Of a stretch of DNA of 64,000 nucleotides, positions 12,001 to 24,000 are shown piece by piece. The notes beneath the pieces are model-generated. The model was not told the origin of the DNA. It did not search any database and saw only the letters and a program-made list of their open reading frames with translations. Source of the DNA: Patagioenas fasciata (lineage: Eukaryota > Chordata > Aves > Columbiformes > Columbidae); NCBI RefSeq assembly GCF_037038585.1, contig NC_092520.1, positions 2,013,001 through 2,077,000 on the forward strand, read 5' to 3'. The stretch's first letter is position 1. Every line of letters begins with the position of its first letter. The translations under genes were made by a program, and so were the position numbers.

Positions 12001-15000
12001 GACCCCAGTGCAGGACCCGCACTTGGCCTTGGTGAACCTCAGACAATTGGCCTCAGCCCATCGACCCAGCCGGGCCAGACCCCTCTGTATGGCCTTCCCA
12101 CCCTCCAGCACATCAACACTTCACCCAGCTTCCTGTCATCTGCAAACTCACTGAGGGTGCACTCGATCCCTTTATTCAGATCAGTGATTAAGAGATTAAA
12201 CAGAAATGGCCCCAACACGGAGCTCTGGGGACACCACTCCTGACCGGCCAACAACTGCATTTGGCTCCGTTCACCACAACTCTTCCATGCCCACGTAAAC
12301 AAAGTGCTTTCATCTACCAGACAATCAGAAAGTTCTCTGACCAAATAAATACAAGTTCCTGGTAAGAGCTGCCACTCAGAAAAGTGGGGTGTAGAACTCC
12401 TACCACTTCTCTGACCTGCTGTTACCCCACAGTCAGTTCAGAACACTTTAAAAACATGATCCAAAGATTTCAATGGTGTAAATACATTCTATGCTTTTTT
12501 TTTTCCCCTTTTCAACTGGAAGAAGCTGAATCCAGGTGGCTGTCAGAAGGGGAGAGACCTCTAGTTGCTATCCAGAAACTCAGAGCAACACAGCAAATTC
12601 CCAAAAACAACAGGAATCCACCTGGGTTTAAGGATATTGGCACAACTTCATGACTTTGTAATTCCAAGAGAATAATCCCAGAATGTCAGGGACTGGAAGG
12701 GCCCTGGAAACCTCATGCAGTGCAATCCCCCCATGGAGCAGGAACACCCAGCTGAGGTTCCACAGGAAGGTGTCCAGGCGGGTTTGAATGTCTGCAGAGA
12801 AGGAGACTCCACAACCTCCCTGGGCAGCCTGGGCCAGGCTCTGACACCCTCACCAGGAACAAGTTTCTTCTCAAATTTAAGTGGAACCTCCTGTGTTCCA
12901 GTTTGAACCCATTACGCCTTGTACTACCATTGGTTATCAACGAGAAGAGCCTGGCTCCATCCTCCTGACACTCCCCCTTTCCACATTGATCCCCATGAAT
13001 GAGTCCCCCCTCAGTCTCCTCTTCTCCAGCTCCAGAGCCCCAGCTCCCTCAGCCTTTCCTCACACGGGAGATGCTCCACTCCCTTCAGCATCTTGGTGGC
13101 TGCGCTGGACTCTCTCCAGCAGTTCCCTGTCCTTCTGGAACTGAGGGGCCACAACTGGACACAATAGTCCAGGGGTGGTCTCCCCAGGGCAGAGCAGAGG
13201 GGCAGGAGAACCTCTCTGACCTACTGACCACCCCCTTCTAACCCACCCCAGGTACCATTGGCCTTCCTGGCCACAAGGGCCCAGTGCTGGCTCATGCTCA
13301 CCCTGCTGGCCCCAGGACCCCCAGGTCCCTTTCCCCTACACTGCTCTCCAACAGCTCCTTCCCCAATTTATACTGGAAGCTGGGGAATTAAGTTAATTAA
13401 AGAAGTCCTCTACAGTACCAGATGCTGAAAATTCATTTTGTCTTATTCACTGGAGAGGGGGGTCTCTTATGAGCAGGAATGTGCATTGCTGGCCAGTTTA
13501 ACAGGCTGGAACAGTCAGCTGAGGCTCAGGTCTCCAAGAAGGTAGAAGAATCCTCCTCCACACAGGGAACAGACCTCAAATATCAATTTTTCAGCCCAAA
13601 AGCACAGACTTGCCACCAACCTCTGTTCGGGCAGCGCGCACATCTCCGCGTAGTACTTGATCTTTGGTTCTGTCCCGCTGGTCCGAAGGGTGGCGACGCA
13701 ACCGTTTTGAAACGTAAAGGTGATCATCTGGCTGCTTTTACTCACTGGCAGCACCTGTAAAAACAATCATGTTTAGTTACAGACCACCCCAATGAACACA
13801 AATGTGGAGGGGTTTCTTATTTTTATTTTAATACAACATTCAGCACATAGAAAGCTAAAGAAATGTGCTGAAATCTGCTGCCTATCGCCTCAATCAGACT
13901 CAGTATTTCAGGATAATGGGATTGCCTCCCACTGCAATTCCAACACCTGGAAGCCCGATAGGCAGCTTAAGAACTGAAGAAGCCTCAAATTCTGTTGAAT
14001 TTAAAAAGTTCAGTCATTGTTATATCAAAATAGTCACCACTACAGTGAAGTCGTTTTACACACAAGCAGTTTTCCTCCCAGTAAATGTTGTTGAGTGTTC
14101 TTAATATACGATGGTAATTACACTGGGATCTTAGCCGACAAAGAACATCTTTCTGCGCAGCTTTGGTCCATTTACCTTTTAATTTCTTCCAAAAGAGAAC
14201 CCCTCCTGCAATAAAACTCTGTAACTCACCGATTTCTTATTCGGCTGGCTGCTGTCATAGCCAGTGGTAACATCTCGTACGTGTAAAATATTGTAAATCC
14301 CACAAAAGCTTGGGTAACACTGAGGGGTATCGAAGTTCCGAAGCTTCTCGAATATCCTTTTGATCGTAGGAGGATCGTAGCACAAGAAATACGAAGTCTT
14401 GGATATGTGATATCCATACCTGCAAGCAGATGAGCATTTTCAGGTAAAAGATTCAGAAGTTTTCTGTACATTTGGTATGTAAAGAAAGCCCCAGGTTGGA
14501 AAAGTAATAACAGAACCAGAATGCAGCTCTCACAGCTGTGGAAACAGATATTTATAGGGAAAGGTCTGGGCTCTGAAGCTGATTTCACAGCATTCCTCAG
14601 ATCATCCTAAGCTATTTGTAAATTCAAGCAAAGGTTTCAGATCCAAAGAAATAAAAGCCAACCATTTGGTCAAGTGCAGCCTCGGCAGCCCTCTGTAAAT
14701 TAATATACAGTATCATTCCTACACCACGGTGAAATATAAGTTGTTCTTCGCTGCATTCCACCTATTCCTCGTTCTACAGAGACCCTTCTCTGCATCGTGA
14801 CCAGGAGATGAATCCATCTTTTATCATGATCCTTGACAGCTTTTTCATCCAGTTGTGCAGAATTGTTTCTGCTGCAGTTTGCTCGTGACACAGCGAACTC
14901 CCGAGTGCCACAAAGAGACAAACGCCCATCCGCGTTCGTGCTTCCTCGTTCCAGGTTCCGCAATTGGTCTTTCTGCTGGGTTGGCAAGAAAATCAATGGC

Positions 15001-18000
15001 GTCTATGGTTTGCTGTAATTGTGCTAATAATCCCATTAAAGCTGTGGAACTTCTCCCAATAAACTGGGCTTATCACAGTATGACTTTTCATTTGACATAA
15101 ACATGTTCCTCGTTTTATTGCTGTTGAACACAGGCCGTTCCTTTAACCTCTGTTCTGTTACAAATCTCTGCCAGAATCCCAGAATCCCAGAATGTCAGGG
15201 GTTGGAAGGGTCCTGGAAAGCTCATCCAGTGCAATCCCCCCATGGAGCAGGAACACCCAGCTGAGGTTCCACAGGAAGGTGTCCAGGCGGGTTTGAATGT
15301 CTGCACAGAAGGAGACTCCACAACCTCCCTGGGCAGCCTGGGCCAGGCTCTGACACCCTCACCCCCAACAAGTTTCTTCTCACATTTAAGTGGAACCTCC
15401 TGTGTTCCAGTTTACACCCATTGCCCCTTGTCCTGTCACTGGTTGTCACCGAGAAGAGCCTGGCTCCATCCTCCTGACACTCATCCTTTCTATATCTGTA
15501 AGCATGAACGAGTCCCCCCTCAGTCTCCTCTTCTCCAGCTCCAGAGCCCCAGCTCCCTCAGCCTTTCCTCACACGGGAGATGCTCCACTCCCTTCAGCAT
15601 CTTGCTGGCTGCGCTGGACTCTCTCCAGCAGTTCCCTGTCCTTCTGGAACTGAGGGGCCACAACTGCACACAATATTCCAGGGGTGGTCTCCCCAGGGCA
15701 GAGCAGAGGGGCAGGACCTACTGACCACCCCCTTCTAACCCACCCCAGGTACCATTGGCCTTCCTGGCCACAAGGGCCCAGTGCTGGCTCATGCTCACCC
15801 TGCTGTCCCCAGGACCCCCAGGTCCCTTTCCCCTACACTGCTCTCCAACAGCTCCTTCCCAACTTACACTGGAACCTGGGGTTGTTCCTGCCCAGATCCA
15901 AGACTCTACACTTGCCCTTGTTCTAGTTCATTCCATTTCTCCCCGCCCAACTCTCCAGCCTGTCCAGGTCTCTGATGGCAGCACAGCCTCTGGCGTGTCA
16001 GCCACTCCTCCCAGCTTGGTGTCCCCAGCAAACTTGCTGACAGTCACTCTATTCCCTCATCCAAGTCACTGATGAATATATTGAATAATCCCGGCCCCAG
16101 CACTGCCCCCTGAGGCTCTGCACTGGATCCAGGCCTCAACTGGACTCTGCCCCATTGCCCACGACTCTCTGGCTTCTTCCCTTCAGCCAGTTCCCAGTCC
16201 ACCTCACTGCCCGCTCATCCAGACCGCACTCCCTCAGTTCAGCTGTGAGGATGCTGTGGGACACTCTGTCAAATCCCTTACTCAAGTCAAGGTAGATCAC
16301 GTCCACCGCTCTGCCATCATCATGTGATCTTCTAACAATCCCCAGACAGTGTTTTGGTGAAAATATTAGGTGTTTAAAGTAAGGCACACTAAGATATAGC
16401 TACCCAGGAAAAGATAAGAGAAGCAATACAGCATGAATTAAATACAAGAGAAAAGTTTGCCCTGGGGGATCCGTATGCAAAATTCTACTTTTTCCATAAT
16501 TTATTGCAGAAACATGATAAAAAGTGTCTCTTCAGTCTTTTGGGATATGTGGCATTCAAGTGGCATCTGTAATTCTGAACACTGCAGCATCAGAAAAAAG
16601 AACTGATAGTGAGAAAACATCTGAGGGATGTATTAAAAATACTTCCTGGATTATTCTCAGCTCCAAAACAGTTCAAAATAGTTCAACCGGTTTCACAGTC
16701 ATGAAAAGTACAACTTACGTTTCGTAGATCTCAATGAGTTTCTGTGCTAGTGTGAGGTTCTTGTGCTCCAGGTACGTCGCCATTTCCGCTATGACCACAG
16801 CTGCGCTCACGCCGTCTTTATCCAACACCGATGTGCCACACATGAAGCCTAAAAAGAAAAGAATTCGTCGTGGAAAAATAAGGTGAGATGCTGTTACACT
16901 GATGTGCTTCAAGTTTTAACCTTTTTCCTGAAAAAGAAAATTGGTTAATACGTGTCAACTGGTTTTATTACTGCGTGTTTTGTGTGAAATCAAAGTTACG
17001 GGTCACAGGGCTGGAAAGACATGTGTTATAATCAATTAATTGATAACATCTGCTCTCTGAGGGGAATCTCACATAGTCCAGTGTTAAACACACAGTATGG
17101 CCAAGCTGCCTTCTTTCCAAAGCGATATATGTGCAAGATCTTATTAATTCACAGAATCCCAGAACACCAGAATGTCAGGGGTTGGAAGGGGCCTGGAAAG
17201 CTCATCCAGTGCAATCCCCCCATGGAGCAGGAACACCCAGCTGAGGTTCCACAGGAAGGTGTCCAGGCGGGTTTGAATGTCTGCAGAGAAGGAGACTCCA
17301 CAACCTCCCTGGGCAGCCTGGGCCAGGCTCTGACACCCTCACCCCAAACAAGTTTCTTCTCAAATTTAAGTGGAACCTCCTGTGTTCCAATTTGCACCCA
17401 TTGCCCCTTGTCCTGTCATTGGGTGTCACCGAGAAGAGCCTGGCTCCATCCTCCTGACACTCACCCTTTCCATATTGATCCCCATGAATGAGTCCCCCCT
17501 CAGTCTCCTCTTCCCCAGCTCCAGAGCCCCAGCTCCCTCAGCCTTTCCTCACACGGGAGATGCTCCACTCCCTTCAGCATCTTGGTGGCTGCGCTGGACT
17601 CTCTGCAGCAGTTCCCTGTCCTGGAACTGAGGGGCCACAACTGGACACAATATTCCAGGGGTGGTCTCCCCAGGGCAGAGCAGAGGGGCAGGAGAACCTC
17701 TCTGACCTACTGACCACCCCCTTCTAACCCACCCCAGGTACCATTGGCCTTCCTGGCCACAAGGGCCCAGTGCTGGCTCATGCTCACCCTGCTGGCCCCA
17801 GGACCCCCAGCTCCCTTTCCCCTACACTGCTCTCCAACAGCTCCTTCCCCAACTTACACTGGAACCTGGGGTTGTTCCTGTCCAGATCCAAGACTCTACA
17901 CTTGCCCTTGTTCTAGTTCATTCCATTTCTCCCTGCCCAATTCTCCAGCCTGAAACCAGCACGCAGGCAACACACCTGCTTTGGTGCCTCCCTCATTTTC

Positions 18001-21000
18001 AAATGGTGTATTATATGTGAATACGTTGTCCCAGAAAGCTGCCGTTTATCCTAAAAAGTGGAGAATTCCTACATCCGAAACGTTCGCTACGCAGTTCTCT
18101 GCAGGTAAGTGGTGTGGTTAGGATGACCAAGATAGAGTGCTCAAGGCAAGGTCAACAGGAATATTGACATATTTCCATCTAATGCCAGTCCTGCACATGT
18201 CTGGACTCCTCACATATTGTTCCAAAGCATGAAATAAACCGCACAGGTCCTGGAGGAGTTACAGTGTTGGATTGGGTGATCGGAGCAAACCGCTTCCCAG
18301 TTCCACAGAACAAATGAGGCCTGTAAGAAATGGAAGTGCTTCAAAACAGATCCTGTGCTTAATTTTGGCTAAAAGGCCACAAAGCAACAGTAGTTTGGCT
18401 CTGGCATCTCAGGACTTTCAATCTGTATAAGAACAGGTTTGTATCACGAAGCTGCACAGGATCAGGATCAGATATGAGTGGATCACAAATATTCACAGAA
18501 TCATAGAATTTCCTGAGTGGGAAGGGACCCACAAGGATCATAAAGTGCAACTCCTGCCCGTGCATTGACAGCCCCACAATTCAGACCATTTCATTGTGGG
18601 AACGACGATGTTCAGCAGGGAAAGAAAAACCCCTGGAGGAAAATGCTTGGAATAAAACTTTAAGACACTGGAGAACAGATCCCAAGCTCAACACATACCC
18701 ACTCTGCCATCTCAGGCAAGTAATTCAACTCTTTGACCACATTTTCCACCAAGGAACCTGTTCCTATCTTGAAATACACGCATGGGGTGGATATGAGTTG
18801 TTGGGAGAGTCTTTTTCTGCGTGTGTACAGCCCCAAGAACGATGCAGACTCAGTCATCTGAAAAACAATGTATCCTGGTCATGCAAGATGATAGGAAGAG
18901 CTCTTTAAAAGGGAATACAAAGGGCTGATTCATGCTCAATTAACCACTTTTCTCTGGTTTAATGCAGATGTTACGCACTTGTTGTTCCATGTAAGAAATC
19001 TGCACGCGGGTGAGTGCCGACCTCAGCTCTCAAAAGTACGTGACGCTTTTTACCTGCCCGTGGGGAACACGACTCCAACATGAGCCAATGAACCGACCCT
19101 AAATACGAGTGGTTTTCCCATGTCATTAATTCGGAGCAGTAAGACGGAAGAAGGGAAGTGGTCTGGGGTTTGTAACACCCTGGAGTAGGTTCCATATTCC
19201 TTCTGCCCTTTCCACATCCAAGCAGGTGGGAGTAGTTATCCATCAACTGCTGTTTCATTCAATCCCCAAACGCCAAATTAAAACAATGACACAAAACGCT
19301 GTCACGGAGGCACCTGAGGTTCGTTTAAGGGACAACAGGGTCCAAAACAACTTTTATTAAACCGGTGAGAAATAGGGTTTTAGCACTCCAAAGTGACTTG
19401 AATACAGGTTCGGATATCAGTTGAGGCAATTATTAAGGGGCAGTAACTAATACAACAGGAGGTCCACAGAGTCCATGCACGTGGCTTCACCAAAACAATG
19501 CTGGAGCCGTCCCTGAGTCCCGGAGGAGTCCACACTGCATGAACACGGTGTGGGGTTATTTTAAAGGGATACACGTACTCGTATTGAGTACGGAAAGTGT
19601 ACACTCGCGATTCTGTGAGGATTAATTTATAATACACTCACAATCCTGCGAGGGTTAATTTTACTCACACACCTGACGGCAAGGCAAGCGGAGTCTCTGC
19701 TCCTCCTGGCGGCAGCGGCTCAGCTCGTAACTCCAAGAGGATTGCACAAGGGGCAGAGCCTCGACGAGAATCCCATTTTTATAGCCTGATCAGATCTGTG
19801 GGCGTTCCACAAGCTTCTCTGCACCCCCACACTGGCTGTGGGTGCCCCTGAAGCCTCCAAACATCCCCCACACTGGCTGTGGGTTGCCCTGAAGCCTCCA
19901 AACATCCCCCACACTGGCTGTGGGTTGCCCTGAAGCCTCCAAACATCCCCCCACACTGGTCAAAGGTGCCCAGGGGCTCCCTGGCACCTCGGCGCTCCCT
20001 TCTCCTTTCTCTTAACGGCCCTGGCCAGGGGGCTCTGGGGCCAAACAAAACAAGCTGTCAGCCTCAAACAGCAGAGAGAGAGGGAGATGTGTCTACTCCT
20101 TCCATATTGAAGGAGGGAGGTGGAGAGAGGGGGATTTGCATTCTGCCACAAACACCATCCCACAATCACACATTAATACTCTCCCGAATTGTCGAGCGCG
20201 CTCTAGGAAGGGTGAAAAGTGTCAAGTGATCCAGAGGTGAGTCGAGCTCTGCCACAAGAGAATTCAAAAGAATTGTGGTGGTGTTTGACAGGGAGTAAAA
20301 TTCATGGTGGTCTATGAATCAAAGGCAATAAAACGCAGAGCAATGCAGGTTAAAATAAAAAAGCCAGATAGTGCACAAAGGGAAGACAAGAATGGAAGAG
20401 AGAAGCAGGAAGAGGAAAACAGAAATAAATGTAAAGGAAAAGATGAGTGACAGGGAAATGGGAATGAAAGAATTGTAGACAAAAGTACTAGCAAGTTGTT
20501 ATTCAATATACAGCATTGATGATGCTAGTTGGCAAGGTGATTCGATGAGAGCAGAGCACTACAACAATAAAGAATAAGAATAAAGTACCTTTGTGTTTCT
20601 TTTCCTAACTAAGACCACTCCTTTTAAGGTGCATTTTCCCCCCACAATTCTCAGTATTTTAAAGGGATATTAACACACATACCAATAGACTCTTCGAACG
20701 CAAAGAGAACTTCTTTTCCATTATCCAGGAGATCTTTCACTCTACTTCCAATCCATTTAAAACCAGGGAGCGTTTCCTGAAACAGAAATTAAAATATATG
20801 CATTAAATACACATTTTCTGTGTTGTTTCAAGCGTGGAAGTTCAGGAAAATAAAATGGAGACCTCAAACTAAAAGAAGAAAAAGGGGAAAAAAAAAGGAT
20901 AACGCATTCGAAATTTTAGGGTCAATGGGAGTCAATCAGGATCTAAACACCAAAGCTTAAGGATATTTTTCTTATTTACTTCAAATAATTTCCTTGAATT

Positions 21001-24000
21001 TACATCTAATCAATTGACCAATAGAACAGGGACAGTAAAGTCAAACGATGGGTAAGTTGTATCTTCTGTATAGATTATGAAACTAAGGCAAAGAGTCACT
21101 GGGCAGCACTTTACTAGGAAATACACAACTAGGATACAAACATCAAAATCAAGGAGTGAGAGACTGTGGTGCTCTCTGAGATTAGATAAGATGTTCTGTG
21201 GTGCTTATCAGATGAGACAACAGGACAAAGTTAGTCAAGAAGAAAAGTTACAGAATCACAGAACGGACTGGGTTGGAAAAGACCTCAGAGATCATCCAGT
21301 CCAAGCCTTGGTCCAACTCCAGTCCATTGACCAGATCATGGCACTAAGTGCCGTGTCCAATCTCAGTTTCAAAACCTCCAGGGCCGGTGAGTCCAGCACC
21401 TCCCTGGGCAGCCATTCCAATGCTGACCACTCTCTCTGCACAGAATTGCTTTCTCATCTCCAGCCTCAATTTCCCCTGGCAGAGTTGAAGCCCATGCCCC
21501 CTTGTCCTATTGCTGACTGCCTGGGAGAAGAGCCCAATCCCCCCTGGCTAGAACTGCCCTTCAGGTCGTTCTAGAGAGTGCTGAGCTCACCTCTAAGCCT
21601 CCTCTTCTCCAGACTGAACAAGCCCAGCTCCCTCAGCCTCTCCCCACAGGGCTTGTGTTCAAGTCCCTTCCCCAGTCTTGTTGCTCTTCTCTGGACCCGC
21701 TCCAGCACTTCAATCTCTTTCCTGAGCTGAGGGGCCCAGAACTGAACACAATACTCCAGGTGTGGCCTCACTGCCCTTGTCCTGCTGACCACGCTGGTTT
21801 GGATACAGGACAGGACACCATTGGCCTTCTTGGCCACCCGGGCACACTGTTGGCTCCTGTTGAGCTTCCTGTCCATTATTCCCCCCAGGTCCCTTTCTGC
21901 CTGACTGCTCTCCAGCCACTCTGTGCCAGCCTGGAGCGCTGCAGGGGGTTGTTGTGGCCAAAGTGCAGGGCTCTGTAACAACCTGGTCTGGTTGTTACAG
22001 AGATACAAAAATCAACTTTGGTTCCTGAGAGGGAAGAGCACTGCCCGATTTATTCAAATTATACAAAAGCAGTCAACAGAAAATGGTCTTTGTTTGGAAG
22101 GTACAAAGAGGCAAAGCTTTTCGAGGAGATCCTGAGGGTTTTCCAGCCAAATGTGACCCCTTCCAGAAAAAAAATATATGAACAGTACTTAGTGAGTTAA
22201 CAAAACTCACTACAAGGCGGTGAGATTCAACCCAATTAAGCATATCTGGACAATCACTAAAAATTGTTTACAGCGCTGCTTTCAATTTAAGTTTTTAACT
22301 TGTCACCATTGGGTAAAATATCTTTTCCTACTGCACGTGGCTTTAATTAAGAGGCGTATGAAACAAGACTTGGAGTTCGGTGTGTTTGTGCTGAGCTTTA
22401 GAGCACTTGCATCTCTCAGGGTTAAGATCCAACAGAAATCACAGCAAGTACTTAATTTGAATGCCAAAATTAAAATAATAATTGCCCATCTGCAGGGGCG
22501 CTCCCAGTTTTCTTTCTTAGCAAGTCCTCAATGAAATGGCATTAAGGATGTGAACATAAGAGTTGCTTTGTCGGTCACAATTTGAAGCAAACCCAAATTT
22601 AAAACCTCCTAGTGAAGGAATATTGTGCAACCTTTGTTTGCTATAAATCCATCCAAAACCACCCAATTTTTGTAGCAAACACACCAAGTTGCACACACTT
22701 TCATTCCCTTACACGGAAGGGTTTATCTCTAGGAAAATAACCAAGACAAAGGTATTTCTCTTATACGTAATTTAGGTTTTAATCTGTGTCACCTGCTAGT
22801 CACAGCCTCCTTGCAGCTTTGCATAAGCTGATTTCACCATCTGCATTGGCTGCAAGATGCTGAAATCAGGCCTGTCTAGATAAAACCAGCATTCTCAAGT
22901 TGGAACACATCAAAACTCCCAACCAAAAGACTGGAAATCATCTGGTTTTCATTTCATAAAGCCCTAAGTTGAGGGGCAAGACGAAGAACGCAGCGATCAT
23001 TCATTCTGTCACACCAGCACTCACTTCGAAGTGAAATCCCTCCTTAAGCGCAATCGCCCGCAAAATTTTCGAGGAGACCGTGGTCGCCAACATGTAAACG
23101 TTCTTCACATCCGCGTCTTCCGAGCGGTTTTCCTTCCAGCAAGAAAACATCCACCAGCCAAACAAAGCCGCCAGTTCGTTGCCGGTGAACACCTTCCAGC
23201 GCCCGCTGTGGACAGGAGAGGAAACAGAGTATTGTCATGTTTGCCATCTCAAGGGGAGATGTTTTCTGTGGTTGTTGGAACAACTGGGATCCGAGCACAA
23301 CAAGCCGCTCTAGACAAAGCCACCGTACTAACAGGACGGCACATTTAGCACGTCTGGATGATTTACAAGCCCAGTGCGTTCTATTTGCAAGCAAAGATAC
23401 CAAGTATCTTTACCGTCTAGCTTTAAAATAGCTTCGGTCTTTTTAATTTCTCTAACAGAAGGAGTCTATATGAGTCCATACATTGCAGTGCCTGCACAAC
23501 TGTGCGTTATAGACAGTTACTTACACAGCGAGCAGATTTTTGGCCTGTTAGTGGGAGAAAAATAATTTAGATTCAATATAAAGAAGCCAGGAAAACAAAA
23601 AAATAGCCCCCAACAGCTGACTGTCCCAAGGCAGAACTGGTTTGCTTAATAGAAGTGAAAACACAATAATAACAAGATATTACTGTCTTTAGTAACTTTT
23701 CAATTCAATTTTATTTGGCCATTTACGGTAACACTGATAAGTATTTAATCTTATTAATCAGTTATTTTATTTAAAATACATGATTTTAGGTGAAGCTATA
23801 CCCAAAGATGAAGCCAGCAAGGAAAATAACCCAAATAACTAAGTCACGACGGGGAAGAGTGGGCTGAAGGTGCGGGACTGTCAAAGCTTTGGGGATATTC
23901 GGCAATTGTCACTAACTCTTCTGCACAAAGAGGTAAAAGAAAAGGTCCCGTCGCTTACTTCTCCTGCTGTTCTGCCACTGCCAGTCTGTCTGCGTCTGGG

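Larger units (their letters stand above)
9043..13620 (-). other. PGM2L1 intron 13
   Basis: 4578 bp, donor GTTGGT, acceptor CTTTCTAG. More than half is CR1 (copies at 9153, 11299 and 12673). The remaining unique stretch 10291-11298 shows no gene, and 13386-13620 is unremarkable. Confidence 0.85.
19300..20256 (-). mobile_element. Probable solo LTR of an endogenous retrovirus
   Basis: On the minus strand a 957-bp block starts TGTGGCAGAG and ends CGTGACA (TG...CA). It has a tandem-repeated segment, then a TATA box (GGCTATAAAAATGGG, about 19782-19768), and about 420 nt further an AATAAA (19358-19353), a GT-rich stretch, and about 50 nt to the CA end. This is the order U3 enhancer, promoter, R, poly(A) signal, U5. 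No clean target-site duplication was seen and no gag, pol or env sequence flanks it, so boundaries are provisional. It has the same orientation as PGM2L1. Confidence 0.55.
16849..20682 (-). other. PGM2L1 intron 10
   Basis: 3834 bp, donor GTATGT, acceptor TTTTTAG. Holds CR1 copies at 17150 and 18494 and a probable LTR at 19300-20256. The segment 20260-20680 is AT-rich with no recognised feature. Confidence 0.9.

Noticed and set aside
11155-12243. 362-codon open frame on the plus strand
   Set aside because: It lies almost wholly over a CR1 element and is antisense to it. The same antisense Pro/Ser-rich peptides recur at other CR1 copies.
19296-20336. AAAACGC at 19293 and 20330 as a target-site duplication for the LTR
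   Set aside because: Using it would make the element end in CAAT rather than CA and add AT-rich sequence beyond the LTR-like part, so it is probably a chance match.
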